A model generated the notes under the pieces. It saw nothing but the letters and a program-made list of their open reading frames with translations. It ran no database searches and was not told where the DNA came from. Positions 26,745 through 35,684 of a stretch of 64,000 nucleotides of DNA are shown here, in pieces. Source of the stretch: Lignipirellula cremea (GTDB lineage Bacteria; Planctomycetota; Planctomycetia; Pirellulales; Pirellulaceae); NCBI RefSeq assembly GCF_007751035.1, contig NZ_CP036433.1, forward strand, positions 8,661,001 to 8,725,000, written 5' to 3'. Position 1 is the stretch's first letter. Each line of letters begins with the position of its first letter. The position numbers and the translations under genes are program-made.

Positions 26745-27464
26745 ATGTTTTGGCGCGACCTGCCGCAATTGACGGCCGTAGCTGCAGTCTGGATCTACTG
26801 GTCGAGCGTGCTTGTAATGGTGATTCGCAGTCATTTGCGTTACAAGACCCAGGCCGGCGCCGTGCCGCATACGGCCAAAGAAATCGCCATGTGGATGATC
26901 TGGGTCCCGGCCATTCTGCTCTGGCAGTTTGTACCGACCTGGGCCAACCAGGCTCCGCCCTGGGCCGGCGAAGCAGCCATCTCCTTCATCACCGCGCCGG
27001 TCGCCCTGACGCAGACCGCCGCCCTGCAGCCGCTGCGCTGGATGGGAGCCCTGCTGGCGGTCGCCGCGTTTGCCGCGACCGTCCATTGCTGGTTCTTCAT
27101 GGGCAGCAACTGGAGCATGGCGGTCGTCCCGTCGAAAGACACCGGCCTGATTACCCAGGGCGCCTTCTCCCGGGTGCGCCACCCGATTTACGCGCTGAGC
27201 ATTGTGCTGATGCTGGGCACGCTGATCACGGCGCCGTCGCCCGCGGTGGCGGTGCTGGCCGCGATCCACTGGACCATGCTGACGCTGAAAACGCTGAGCG
27301 AAGAAGAGTTCCTGCTGTCGAGCCACGGCGACTCGTACGCCCGTTACATGAAACGGACGGGACGCTTCTTCCCCAAACTGATCGTGCCGGCCGAAGCCCC
27401 GGTCAAGGCCGAACCGGCCAGCCCCAAAGCGCGCAAGTCGGTCGTCAAGCGCAACGCCGCCTGA
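26745..27464 (+). CDS. Isoprenylcysteine carboxyl methyltransferase-family membrane protein
   Basis: 239 residues with five to six hydrophobic segments. The C-terminal GLITQGAFSRVRHPIYALS and EEEFLLSSHGDSYARYMKRTGRFFP are the SAM-binding signature of the ICMT/phospholipid-methyltransferase superfamily. Bacterial members methylate isoprenoid, lipid or other membrane substrates; the substrate here is unknown. Ends in a basic tail (KARKSVVKRNAA). It lies 120 bp after the hydrolase gene on the same strand and may be the last member of the acyl-ligase cluster. Confidence 0.82.
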   Translation: MFWRDLPQLTAVAAVWIYWSSVLVMVIRSHLRYKTQAGAVPHTAKEIAMWMIWVPAILLWQFVPTWANQAPPWAGEAAISFITAPVALTQTAALQPLRWMGALLAVAAFAATVHCWFFMGSNWSMAVVPSKDTGLITQGAFSRVRHPIYALSIVLMLGTLITAPSPAVAVLAAIHWTMLTLKTLSEEEFLLSSHGDSYARYMKRTGRFFPKLIVPAEAPVKAEPASPKARKSVVKRNAA

Positions 27465-27489
27465 TCGGAAACTCTCCGACAACCTCTCC

Positions 27490-27516
27490 GCGTCGCGCGT
27501 CAAAATCGCGCGACGC
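27490..27516 (+). other. Perfect 10-bp stem-loop after the methyltransferase gene
   Basis: GCGTCGCGCG (27490-27499) pairs exactly with CGCGCGACGC (27507-27516), loop TCAAAAT. No U-run follows, so it is not a standard terminator. About 40 bp on, a purine tract (27542-27554) and a pyrimidine tract (27599-27619) ending in T5 can pair, and may be the real 3' signal. Confidence 0.6.
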
Positions 27517-27665
27517 CTGACGGTCTGGTAATCCGTTCAAAGAGAAGAAGAAGGAATGTCGGAAGTCGTCCTGTTGAGAAGAGGTTGAGCATTTCCAGCC
27601 TTCTTTTCTTCTTCTTTTTCGACGCAAGACAGACGACCTTACCGCCTTCAAACGACGTCATTCAT

Positions 27666-27715
27666 CCCTCTCTGTTTTCCCTCTGCGACTCGCTGCCCCC
27701 TCGGCGGTGAATCCT
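27666..27715 (+). repeat. Extragenic repeat, CTCTGCG...GGTGAATC type (copy 1)
   Basis: Begins CCCTCTCTG, runs through CCTCTGCG and ends GGCGGTGAATC. The same order of blocks recurs at 61351-61401 and, inverted, at 61249-61297. All copies are intergenic. Here it is between two convergent genes. Confidence 0.6.
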
Positions 27716-27752
27716 CTTCTGATTCCACGTCGTCACCTGGCAAGGTGTGCGT

Positions 27753-28178
27753 CTACTCGCTCATCACCAGCGGCGCCAAACGTGCGGCGATGGCGGCCGG
27801 AATGGGCTGGGAGCGGGGCGGCTGATCGTGTTCCAGTCGGCAGCAGACGCTCGTGATGCGTCCTGTGGCTACCACCTCTTCGCCCCGGGAGAATCGGAAC
27901 AGATAGGTGGCGCTGCGGTTCCCGATCCGCTCCAGGCCAGCTTCGATCCGGATCTCGTCTTCAAACTTGACCGCCTTGCTGTAGTCGCAATTGACGGACA
28001 CCCTTGGCCAGCTAAGGGCGGCCCCTTCGTGTTCCATGTACACGCTTAGACCGACCGAACGCAGCATTTCGTGCTCGGCCTCTTCCATAAAGGTGAAGTA
28101 CACCGAAAAGTGCATGATGCCGGCGGCGTCGGTATCCCGGAACTCCACGCGGCGAAGGGTCTCAAAAGGGAAAGGCAT
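27753..28178 (-). CDS. Acyl-CoA thioesterase, 4-hydroxybenzoyl-CoA thioesterase (YbgC/FadM) family
   Basis: 141 residues, single hot-dog fold. FRDTDAAGIMHFSVYFTFMEEAEHEML is the YbgC-type active-site block with the catalytic Asp, followed by the strands VNCDYSKAVKFEDEIRIEAGLERIG. Hydrolyses acyl-CoA or acyl-ACP thioesters in the cytoplasm. It converges on the ligase-ACP-acyltransferase cluster, so a functional link is possible but it is on the opposite strand. Start at 28178 fits family length. Confidence 0.88.
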   Translation of the reverse strand: MPFPFETLRRVEFRDTDAAGIMHFSVYFTFMEEAEHEMLRSVGLSVYMEHEGAALSWPRVSVNCDYSKAVKFEDEIRIEAGLERIGNRSATYLFRFSRGEEVVATGRITSVCCRLEHDQPPRSQPIPAAIAARLAPLVMSE

Positions 28179-28232
28179 ATCGGGCGGCGCTCGGGCAAAG
28201 GGAAATCACAGGGAACGGCCAGGTCGAAGCGT

Positions 28233-29843
28233 TTACGGGACCGATACGCGGACCTGGATTTGTCCCGCGTTATCGGCCAGGCTGGCGGGCGACTCGTTGA
28301 TTTTCAAGTACAGAACGCCGCCTTGCTGCACGGTCAACAGGAACGAAGAGCCCAGCGGTACACTGTTCAGCAATGTGGTCGGGCCGCCGGCCAGGGCCGC
28401 TTCGTCCATGCGGATTGCTCCCATCATGATGCCCAGCGGCTGGCCTTCATAATAGTGGATGGTGACGCCGTTGGGCTCGCACTTCCACGCCGGCTCCCGG
28501 GCGATCTGGAAGCTGCCGGTCGACTCAATCAGATACCGGCCGTTCGAGGCCAGCATGATCCCGGTCGATTGCCAGCCGCGATCCGCCTGGATCACGGCCT
28601 CCTGGGGCTGGGCGCCGGCTTCGCGGGCGGGACCGGTCTGATGCTGGATCAGGGCCCGTTCCAGGTCGTAGCCGTATTCGATGCCCTGCGTATAGATCCG
28701 CCACTGTTCGTCGATCTCGGGCCATTGGGGTTTCAGCTTTTCGTAAAAGGCCGAGGTAAAATCGCCCTGGCGATCGGCCGCCTGCGCTCGCAGGTCGACA
28801 AAGGCCTGGCGGGTTGGCGGGTAATGTTCCAGGAAGTAACAGGCGGCCCAGCACCAGGCGTACGGCTCGACGCGCAGATGGGCCCGGCTGTCGTACCGCA
28901 TGACATCGAGCAGGCTGAGCGCCCTTTGCTGGGCCGTCTCGTCGCGAATGATCTTCACGCGGCCCCAGCCGGGCGTTTCTGTTTTGTCGGGCGGATTGTA
29001 TTGCATCGTCAGCTGGCCGTTCTCCCAGCGATGCGTACCGAACAGCTCCGCCATCCCTTCCGAATACCAGGGCGGACCGGCGCCGCCCAGCATCAGGTTC
29101 ATGAAACCGTGCGTCCCTTCGTGCAGCAGCAGATGCCGGCGGTAGTAGTCGTCTTCCTGCTCGCGCACCCAGAACTCCCAGCCCTGCTGGAAGCCGTTGG
29201 GAAAGTTGGGCAGCGAACCCGGCAGCAGACCGGCGGCGCGGAAGTTGTTAGCGTCGCCCATGAGAAAGCCCGACATGCGAAAGTCGGCCGCCTTTTCCGC
29301 CGGCACGTCGAAGTAAGCGCACCACTTGGGGACGGCCAGATCGAACACGGTCGTCAGCTCGTCGATGGCGGGCGAGGCCGGCAAATCCGTGTACAGATCC
29401 AGGTGCTTGCCGCTGATTTTGCGAATACCGCGGGAGGCCGTTTTGGCCTGGTCGATTGCCATGCGCGGCGTCTTGCTGGGGGCGACGGCGGGGGCCGCGC
29501 CCGGCTGATCCATCAGTTCGCCCAGGTTCGGCGAACGACGTCCCGGCCCGAAGCCCGTATCCGGCTGCGTGCTTTCACTCCCGCCCAGACCCAGGTTCGC
29601 CGGCGGTTCAATGCCGCGGGGCGGTTTCGCGACCGATGGCTTGACCGGCGGAGCAGGACGATTCGGCGGCGTGTTGCGGGCAGAGGCCGGCGGCGTGGTT
29701 CGCGGACGGGCCGCAGGAGCGGAGGCCGTCGGCGGCGGTTCGCTCTGGCAGCCTGTCGCCAGGCAGAGACCGGCCACGCAGCAAACGGCCAGCAACAGGC
29801 CAGCCGCGCTGCGCCAAAGAAAAAAGGTTCGCAGGCAGGACAT
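28233..29843 (-). CDS. Lipoprotein with HExxH metallopeptidase-like domain
   Basis: 536 residues. Lipoprotein signal peptide with lipobox LATGC (Cys32), a Pro/Ala-rich linker (33-125), then a domain with LLLHEGTHGFMN (HEGTH, 241-245) and PPWYSEGMAELFGTH, where Glu262 could be the third zinc ligand, as in gluzincins. The layout resembles planctomycete DUF1570-type proteins. The C-terminal 150 residues look beta-rich. Probably anchored in a membrane facing the periplasm; substrate unknown. The 29843 start is chosen for the signal peptide; the frame is open to 29921. Confidence 0.75.
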   Translation of the reverse strand: MSCLRTFFLWRSAAGLLLAVCCVAGLCLATGCQSEPPPTASAPAARPRTTPPASARNTPPNRPAPPVKPSVAKPPRGIEPPANLGLGGSESTQPDTGFGPGRRSPNLGELMDQPGAAPAVAPSKTPRMAIDQAKTASRGIRKISGKHLDLYTDLPASPAIDELTTVFDLAVPKWCAYFDVPAEKAADFRMSGFLMGDANNFRAAGLLPGSLPNFPNGFQQGWEFWVREQEDDYYRRHLLLHEGTHGFMNLMLGGAGPPWYSEGMAELFGTHRWENGQLTMQYNPPDKTETPGWGRVKIIRDETAQQRALSLLDVMRYDSRAHLRVEPYAWCWAACYFLEHYPPTRQAFVDLRAQAADRQGDFTSAFYEKLKPQWPEIDEQWRIYTQGIEYGYDLERALIQHQTGPAREAGAQPQEAVIQADRGWQSTGIMLASNGRYLIESTGSFQIAREPAWKCEPNGVTIHYYEGQPLGIMMGAIRMDEAALAGGPTTLLNSVPLGSSFLLTVQQGGVLYLKINESPASLADNAGQIQVRVSVP

Positions 29844-29957
29844 CGGTTCTGTCACCCTTTGCGGTTCCGGTAGCAGGAGAAAGCAGCGCGCGTGCAGGGC
29901 CTGCGAGGAGCGTTCCCGCACAGCGGAAGGGTTCCTGCAGGCGTCGTTGCCCTGTTT

Positions 29958-29988
29958 ACTATAATGGGTTTTGCCGGTTCGCTGGCAA
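29958..29988 (-). promoter_or_regulatory. Candidate promoter of the HExxH lipoprotein gene
   Basis: On the minus strand TTGCCA (29988-29983) is followed after 16 bp by CATTAT (29966-29961), or after 19 bp by TATAGT (29963-29958). It sits about 115-145 bp ahead of the start codon. Spacing or box quality is imperfect in either reading. Confidence 0.35.
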
Positions 29989-30070
29989 AGAGCGCCGCCA
30001 AATTCCGCCCCGCGCGGGACGTGACAAGAGTTCCGCCAGGATTCTGGTTGGTCGTTTCCAGGAAGAACAG

Positions 30071-30105
30071 ACGCCTGACCGTCGACTTCCGTCGGTCAAG
30101 CGTCG
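30071..30105 (-). terminator. Possible terminator after the pentapeptide gene
   Basis: Stem GACGC-TGACCG (30071-30082) with CGGTCA-GCGTC (30094-30105), each arm with one unpaired base. On the minus strand it is followed by TGTTCTTCC, a weak U-tract. It lies ten bases beyond the stop codon of the pentapeptide-repeat gene. Confidence 0.45.
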
Positions 30106-30115
30106 GCCGGCTGGC

Positions 30116-30751
30116 TTACTTCCAGATCTGCCACCAGGGGCGGTTGGCGGCCTTCTTCTGCGGGGCGCGGCCCAGACCGACGCGGGCTCCATTGGACATT
30201 ATGGCGCCTTCGAGCGAGGCGCTGGCCAGATTGACCTGGGTAAGGTTGGCGTTCGACAGATTGGCCCCTTTGAATTTGGCCCCGGTCAGGTTGGCTCCGG
30301 TCAGATCGGCGCCGCGGAGGTCGGCTCCGGAAAAATCGGTATCGTTAAAATTACCGCGCAGGTCGGCCATGCTCAGATCGCAGCCCGACAGATCGGCGCC
30401 GGTAAAGTCGGCCTGCTCCAGCTGGGCATAGCGGAATACGGCTCCCATCGCGCGGACTTCGCGAAAGTTGGCTCCGCGGGCAATGGCGTTGGTGAAATCC
30501 GCTTTGATTAAAACGGATTTTTCAAGACACGCCTGATTCAAGCAGGCGCTTTCGAAAACGGCCTGGTCCAGCAGGGAACCACTGAAATCGGCGCTGGCCA
30601 GATTGGAATTGTGCAGATCGATCCCCGTCAAACGATACTTCGACATCTTGGCGCTCGAAAGCTGGGCGCCCGCCAGGGTCAGCCCAGCGAGTTTGTTGCC
30701 TTCGACCGAATGCAACACCGCTCCCGTAACGCGATGTTTGATCTCTATCAT
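30116..30751 (-). CDS. Pentapeptide repeat protein
   Basis: 211 residues. After about 25 residues, a long run of A(D/N)LXX pentapeptides (for example SGADLRGADLTGANLTGAKF) continues to about residue 185, predicting a right-handed quadrilateral beta-helix of roughly eight coils. The tail ends GRAPQKKAANRPWWQIWK, basic and Trp-rich, unlike the repeats. Some family members protect DNA gyrase by mimicking DNA, but this one is not strongly acidic and no such role can be claimed. No signal peptide. Confidence 0.92.
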   Translation of the reverse strand: MIEIKHRVTGAVLHSVEGNKLAGLTLAGAQLSSAKMSKYRLTGIDLHNSNLASADFSGSLLDQAVFESACLNQACLEKSVLIKADFTNAIARGANFREVRAMGAVFRYAQLEQADFTGADLSGCDLSMADLRGNFNDTDFSGADLRGADLTGANLTGAKFKGANLSNANLTQVNLASASLEGAIMSNGARVGLGRAPQKKAANRPWWQIWK

Positions 30752-31316
30752 TCGTCACCTCAAACTCGGCGATCTTGGCCAGAGAGGAAACAGGCGGTGC
30801 TACAAGAACCTGGCGCGTCGCCCGGGAGTCTGTCTCCAGGAAACGAACTCCGCAACTCGCCGCCGCTGGGGGCGACCGGGCGTTCCCCCTCAGGGTTCGC
30901 CACCGGGCCGTCACCTTAGAGGCAACATCTTGAGGGTCGCAACAGGTTCCGTCGCAAGATGAAAAGAACAGGGATTCCGTGTGCAGGCCTGAACAGGTCG
31001 CTCCCCTATTATAGGAGGGGTCCGCCGTCGCCGCACGAACATTCTCCTTCCCATCGGCGTATTTATTGAGGGATACCACGACCCCAACAAGGGTAGTTTT
31101 CTTTTACTGCGGAGGGACATATCCAGCCCGTACGGCAGAACCCGACCGGCTGCCGCCCTTTTATTCGCTAAACGTCCGGCAGTTTCCCTGATTCGCCCGA
31201 TTCGTCAGGAACCAGGCGGCCGAATTGTTGACAGAATCCCTTTCTATGGCCCAGAATGCAATCAACGGCCGGTTACGCCGTTAACGAACAACAGGGGCGC
31301 TAAAGGAGCAAGAATC
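30752..31316. other. Divergent 565-bp intergenic region
   Basis: Largest empty stretch of the window, between the leftward pentapeptide gene and the rightward VWA gene. The rightward promoter candidate is at 31228-31256, and AAAGGAG precedes the VWA start. Several frames of 60-120 codons cross the region but none has a ribosome binding site or family similarity. No clear leftward promoter. Confidence 0.5.
31228..31257 (+). promoter_or_regulatory. Candidate sigma-70 promoter for the VWA-thioredoxin pair
   Basis: Perfect TTGACA (31228-31233), 18-bp spacer, CAGAAT (31252-31257, four of six). About 60 bp ahead of the VWA start codon. Confidence 0.42.
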
Positions 31317-32459
31317 ATGCAAATCCTTTGCATTCATTGCGGCAATTCGATCCTGATCTCGTCCGAACATCTGGGCGGAGTCGGGCAGTGCCCTCATTGC
31401 CAGGGAGAGATCCAGCTTCCCAGCGCCAACGAACCGGTCGAAGAACGGGACGGCGGTTTCGTCAGCTGGGTCGATGGTTCGCTCTCGGGGCTGGTGTCGC
31501 TGGTCTTCAATATGGGCCTGATCCTGCTGCTGGCCCTGCTGACCTATGGCGGCGGCGGCCTGGCCGGCGAGGGAGAAGAAGTCCTGCTCGGTTCGCTCCC
31601 TTCCCCCACGCTGACCGACAACCAGGAACAATCGCTCTCGACCGATACGGCCGTCGAACAGCAATCGGCCGAATCACTGGACGATTCCCTGCAGATCGAA
31701 GAACCGACCGACACCCTGGATCCCCTGGCGCTGCAGACCTTCGACATTTCTCCTTCGGCCAGCGGCGGTTCCTCAGGCGACTTCGACATCGGCCGGCCCA
31801 GCTCGGCCGCCGGCGGGGCAGGCGGCAGTTTTGACGGCATGGTCCAGCAGCTCCGCGCCAGCGGGCTGGATATCGTCATCACCTTCGACAGCACCGGCAG
31901 CATGGGCGGGGAAATCGACGTCGTCAAATCACAGATCAAAAGCATCGGCGGCGCGCTGATCAAGCTGGTTCCCAAAGCCCGCATCGGCCTGTGCACCTAT
32001 CGCGATACGGGCGAAGAATACGAAGCCATCGGCTTGCCGCTCACCGGCGACATCCAGGCGATCGACACCTGGCTGTCCGACATTCGCGCCGCAGGCGGCG
32101 GCGATCACCCGGAAGCGGTCGAAGCCGGCCTGGCCTGGGCGATTGAAAAAAATTCGTTCCGCAGCACGGCCAAAAAGGTTATTCTCCTGTTCGGCGACGC
32201 TCCGCCGCATAGCGGCAAGCTCCGAGATTGCCTCCGACTCGCCTCCGATTTCCATGGCCAGGGACAAGGCGTTGTCAGCACGGTTACCTGCCGCAGCAGT
32301 GCAAAAATGCCGGAGTTTGTCGAGATCGCCCAGATGGGCGGCGGCGAAGCGTTCCTCACCACCGACCAGCGCCAGATCATGACCGAGCTCATGGTGCTGG
32401 TGTTTGGCAGCAAGTTCCGCAGCAAGGTGGTGGAAGCGTTTGAGTTGATTAAAGAGTAA
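31317..32459 (+). CDS. Zinc-ribbon, membrane-anchored VWA-domain protein
   Basis: 380 residues. N-terminal zinc ribbon (Cys5, Cys8, Cys25, Cys28), one membrane helix (about 57-78), an acidic Ser/Gly-rich linker, then a von Willebrand A domain from about 185 with MIDAS motif DSTGS (191-195), Thr-containing QAIDTW and GGGDHPEAV blocks. The zinc ribbon would be cytoplasmic and the VWA domain outside. VWA domains bind protein partners through a metal; the partner is unknown. The next gene starts 38 bp downstream on the same strand. Start supported by AAAGGAG. Confidence 0.88.
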   Translation: MQILCIHCGNSILISSEHLGGVGQCPHCQGEIQLPSANEPVEERDGGFVSWVDGSLSGLVSLVFNMGLILLLALLTYGGGGLAGEGEEVLLGSLPSPTLTDNQEQSLSTDTAVEQQSAESLDDSLQIEEPTDTLDPLALQTFDISPSASGGSSGDFDIGRPSSAAGGAGGSFDGMVQQLRASGLDIVITFDSTGSMGGEIDVVKSQIKSIGGALIKLVPKARIGLCTYRDTGEEYEAIGLPLTGDIQAIDTWLSDIRAAGGGDHPEAVEAGLAWAIEKNSFRSTAKKVILLFGDAPPHSGKLRDCLRLASDFHGQGQGVVSTVTCRSSAKMPEFVEIAQMGGGEAFLTTDQRQIMTELMVLVFGSKFRSKVVEAFELIKE

Positions 32460-32497
32460 AAAGAGTAACCAGGGGCTCCTGTCAGGAAACCAGATTC

Positions 32498-33589
32498 ATG
32501 TCACTCCGAATCCTGCTGGTCGTCGGCCTGCTCTCCCTGATCAGCCAGCCATCGCCGGCCATGGAGCGCGGGGCCGTTTCGGCCGCGTACGCCGGCTTGG
32601 TTCCCCAGACCCTGCTCAGCTTGGCCCATACGCCCGAAGTCTGGCAGGAACTGCAGCTGACGCCGAGGCAGACCGCCAGCCTGGAACAGCTGTTCGCCCA
32701 GATCGACGGCCCCTGGTTCCGCTCCCGTCTGCTGCCGCCGGACAAGCAGCGGCCCATCATCGAAGCGGCCGAGCAGCAGCTCCATGACTGGCTCCAGCAA
32801 AACGCCACGGAACCCCAGCGCCGGCGTCTGGCGCAGCTGGAACTTCGCGCCCAGAACCTGCGCTGCTTGCTGCGCGACGATGTCGCCCGGCAACTGAAAC
32901 TGCAGCCGGCCGGACAGGAGCAGTTGGCCGAACTGGCCCGCACGACCGACGCCGCCCAGCAGAAACACCACGCCGCCAAAATGCGGGGCGAAGCCGTCGA
33001 AGACCTGGAAGCCGCCGCCCAGAAAGCAGTCAAAGAAGAGCAAGCGTCCCTCGCCCAGATCACCACCCCGGCCCAGCGACAACAATTAGGGCAACTGCTG
33101 GGCGAGTCGTTCAACACGACCCAGCTGGCGCGGATCTATCCGATGGCGCCGGAGTTCGTGCCCGTCGACCAGTGGATCAACTCGGAACCGCTCATCCTGG
33201 AACAGCTCCGGGGCAAGGTCGTGCTGGTGCACTTTTACGCCTTCCAGTGCCACAACTGCCACGCCAACTTTGAGATCTATAAACGCTGGCACCAGGAGCT
33301 GAAGAATAAAGGCGTGGTGGTCGTCGGCATCCAAACGCCGGAAACAGCCCGGGAACGCGATCCCGCAGCGGTCCGCGCCGCCGCCAGCGAACGGGAACTG
33401 CTGTTTCCGATCCTGCACGACCAGAAATCCGAAAACTGGCAGGCCTGGGGGAACACCATGTGGCCGACCGTTTACGTCGTCGATAAACGGGGCTACATCC
33501 GCCAGTGGTGGCAAGGCGAACTCAACTGGAAGGGAGCGACCGGCGACAAAACGATCGAAACCGTCGTCGATCGCCTGCTCCAGGAATAA
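32498..33589 (+). CDS. Secreted thioredoxin-fold protein (TlpA-like)
   Basis: 363 residues. Signal peptide (about 1-21), a long charged helical region with Gln/Ala/Glu (30-205), and a C-terminal thioredoxin-like domain with GKVVLVHFYAFQCHNCHANF (CHNC active site about residue 250) and WPTVYVVDKRGYIRQWWQGE. Likely a periplasmic thiol-disulfide protein. The helical region could be a coiled-coil or a partner-binding scaffold. Probably co-transcribed with the VWA gene. Confidence 0.87.
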   Translation: MSLRILLVVGLLSLISQPSPAMERGAVSAAYAGLVPQTLLSLAHTPEVWQELQLTPRQTASLEQLFAQIDGPWFRSRLLPPDKQRPIIEAAEQQLHDWLQQNATEPQRRRLAQLELRAQNLRCLLRDDVARQLKLQPAGQEQLAELARTTDAAQQKHHAAKMRGEAVEDLEAAAQKAVKEEQASLAQITTPAQRQQLGQLLGESFNTTQLARIYPMAPEFVPVDQWINSEPLILEQLRGKVVLVHFYAFQCHNCHANFEIYKRWHQELKNKGVVVVGIQTPETARERDPAAVRAAASERELLFPILHDQKSENWQAWGNTMWPTVYVVDKRGYIRQWWQGELNWKGATGDKTIETVVDRLLQE

Positions 33590-33653
33590 ACGCGCAGAAT
33601 CGCGCAACCGCCCTGCCCTGCTGCTTCCACTCTGCCCGGCCCCGACGCTGCCG

Positions 33654-34451
33654 CTATAAAGCAGCCAGCTCTTCGTAAGCCGATTCGACCGTGTGCAGGT
33701 CGACCTGCGCCAGCTGCAGACTGGCCCCGGCGACCAGCGCCAGTTCCGCCAGCCGCGCGATCTTTCGCGGAGCCCCGCCGGACAGTTCATGCAAACGGGC
33801 GGCCGCTTGCGCATCAAAAGCCGACGTCGCCCGACCCGCTTTGGATACGGCCGTATCGAGATACGCCTGGGTGTCGTCGACTTCCCACGTTTCCAGCTCG
33901 CTCCACAGATCGACCTGGTCCAGCAGCCGCGTGTTCCAGCGCTCGGCCGCGGTCGACTGGGCCGTCAGCACCCAGGTAATGGCCGCATCAGGCGACGGGT
34001 CCAGCGAGAGCATCCGCACCAGCTGCAGCTGCGTGCTCTCAGGCGCGAGGTCGATATCGTCCAGCAGAATGGCCAGAGGCGTCTGCCGATAACGCTGCTC
34101 CACAAAACGATCCCCCAGGGACCGCCACACTTGCTGCGTCGACGCCCCGGCAGGCAATCCCAGACCGAGCACATCGGCCAGCTGCTCCAGGAACAGCTCC
34201 GGCGACAGCCCCAGCATGCGAACGGTCGCCGTTTCCCAGCTGGCCCGTCGACCGCGGGCGGCCAGCACTTCCAGCAGCAGCGATTTGCCGGCTCCCGATT
34301 CGCCCAGCACCAGGCCCAGACGGCGGCCGTTCTCAATCAAAAACAGCATCCGCGAGAGCGCTTCGTCGTGGCTGGGGCTTTCGTAGAAATAACGCGGATC
34401 CAGCGCCGCGCGGAAAGGCGATTCGCGCAGCCCCCAATGTGCTTCGTACAT
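33654..34451 (-). CDS. ExeA-like AAA ATPase
   Basis: 265 residues. N-terminus MYEAHWGLRESPFRAALDPRYFYESPSHDEALSRM is the family hallmark of ExeA/GspA-type and transposition-related AAA ATPases. Walker A GESGAGKS (about 49-56), Walker B LAILLDDID, and a C-terminal helical lid with GGAPRKIARLAELAL. No membrane segment and no peptidoglycan-binding domain, unlike full ExeA; no secretin or pilus genes adjoin. Role unclear. Confidence 0.88.
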   Translation of the reverse strand: MYEAHWGLRESPFRAALDPRYFYESPSHDEALSRMLFLIENGRRLGLVLGESGAGKSLLLEVLAARGRRASWETATVRMLGLSPELFLEQLADVLGLGLPAGASTQQVWRSLGDRFVEQRYRQTPLAILLDDIDLAPESTQLQLVRMLSLDPSPDAAITWVLTAQSTAAERWNTRLLDQVDLWSELETWEVDDTQAYLDTAVSKAGRATSAFDAQAAARLHELSGGAPRKIARLAELALVAGASLQLAQVDLHTVESAYEELAAL

Positions 34452-34587
34452 GGCAGATCGCTTTCAAAGTCTGGCGCAGCAGGCCAGGAGGAGACGGCGC
34501 CGATCTCGTTCCCTCGAATCCCGGCGCATCGCCTCTTCTATTTCGGCCAATCCGCCATCCCGACTCCAGCCTTTTTTCACCCGCCCC

Positions 34588-34628
34588 GTAGTGGCGAAAG
34601 AAGAAGGACCTGGGGCCAGGTCCACTAC
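34588..34628 (+). repeat. Extragenic palindromic repeat, GTAGTGGACCTGGCC family (copy 1)
   Basis: GTAGTGGCG at 34588-34596 and, inverted, GGACCTGGGGCCAGG continuing to TCCACTAC at 34606-34628. The inverted part matches two copies at 62499-62521 and 62583-62604. Intergenic between the leftward ExeA-like gene and the small gene at 34654. Confidence 0.6.
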
Positions 34629-34653
34629 AGCAAAACCGGGCTTCGCCAAAGCT

Positions 34654-34929
34654 TTAGTCGTTGGCCGGCGTTTCGGGCGGGCGACGTCGGTCGGCGGGAA
34701 CGATCTCCGTCCGTTCCACTTCCGCCGGGTCTAATCCCACGGGGCGAGCGCCCCGTTCGTCCGCCGGGCGTTGCAGGGGCCGTCGTACGCCTTGCGGCCC
34801 CCAGGGCATGTAGGTCATCGCCAGCGAGCAGCCGCCGCAGCAGAGCAGCGGGAACACAAAGCAGAGCAGGAACAGCACCAGAAAGCCCCGCGCCTGGTTC
34901 TCCGGCGGCGGACGATAATCGCGATTCAT
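34654..34929 (-). CDS. Small single-helix membrane protein, unknown function
   Basis: 91 residues. Polar N-terminus MNRDYRPPPENQ, a membrane helix with four Cys (FLVLFLLCFVFPLLCCGGCS, about 15-35), then an Arg/Pro-rich tail. The CGGC following the helix is not a lipobox at the usual place. Start at 34929 has a weak GGAA ahead. No family recognised. Neighbouring leftward genes are also small and unknown. Confidence 0.62.
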   Translation of the reverse strand: MNRDYRPPPENQARGFLVLFLLCFVFPLLCCGGCSLAMTYMPWGPQGVRRPLQRPADERGARPVGLDPAEVERTEIVPADRRRPPETPAND

Positions 34930-35077
34930 AACAGTTCCGAAAAAGTCGACAAAAAGCCGACGCCAAAGCAGCCAGCACAAGCCAGAAACAGTAACCGTCG
35001 CCGACCCGGCAGGCCAACGACACACGGAAACGCGGGGCGATCAACGCCCGCCAGGCCGCCCGCCAGGACAATACGCC

Positions 35078-35524
35078 TCAGGCAGTACGATACCGGATCT
35101 CGTCCAGCCGACCAGCGATCGACCAGCGCAAAGCGCGATGATCGGCGACAAACATCGCCTCCAGCCGCTCGCCGGAAACGCTCTCCGGCGCCCGTTCCGA
35201 CGACCGCTCCGCCGCGGCGTGCAAGGCAAACGCCTCTTCCAGCGCCTTCCGCACCTGCGTGACGAACCGCCACTGCGCCTCCTCATCGGCTCCGCGTTCC
35301 AGCAGCGTTTCCAGTTGTTCCTGCACAACCCCGCGCACCAGACTGCTGGCGCCTTCCGCCGACCAGGGCAACGCATACCGCCGCACCGTGGTGTCGGGCG
35401 AAGGCTCCGCCATCATAATATTGCCGCAAGCACAGGCGGCCGTTTCCGGCGGAAAAAAGAGCTGCGTCAGTAGACCGCAAGCGGGGCACTTCACAATATT
35501 CGGCTGGCCTTTCGTTTCCGACAT
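35078..35524 (-). CDS. Zinc-ribbon protein, unknown function
   Basis: 148 residues. N-terminal CPACG...CACG (about 13-34) forms a zinc ribbon; the rest is a mostly helical domain with LEEAFALHAAAERSSERAPESVSGERLEAM. No family recognised. The frame is open to 35611; the ATG at 35524 begins a few residues before the zinc ribbon. Same strand as the small membrane protein gene 148 bp downstream. Confidence 0.68.
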   Translation of the reverse strand: MSETKGQPNIVKCPACGLLTQLFFPPETAACACGNIMMAEPSPDTTVRRYALPWSAEGASSLVRGVVQEQLETLLERGADEEAQWRFVTQVRKALEEAFALHAAAERSSERAPESVSGERLEAMFVADHRALRWSIAGRLDEIRYRTA

Positions 35525-35684
35525 CGCATCTCCCAGGGGAAAACAGCCCGACATGCGCCAGAGGCAGGATCGAACTTCTCTTCGATTATAAGCGGGCGGG
35601 CTCGACTGCACCCACCCGGCGCGTCCTCATTTGGAGGGAGGCATGTCGCCGTTCGACGGCCTGCCAGCGAATCGACCAGACCGG

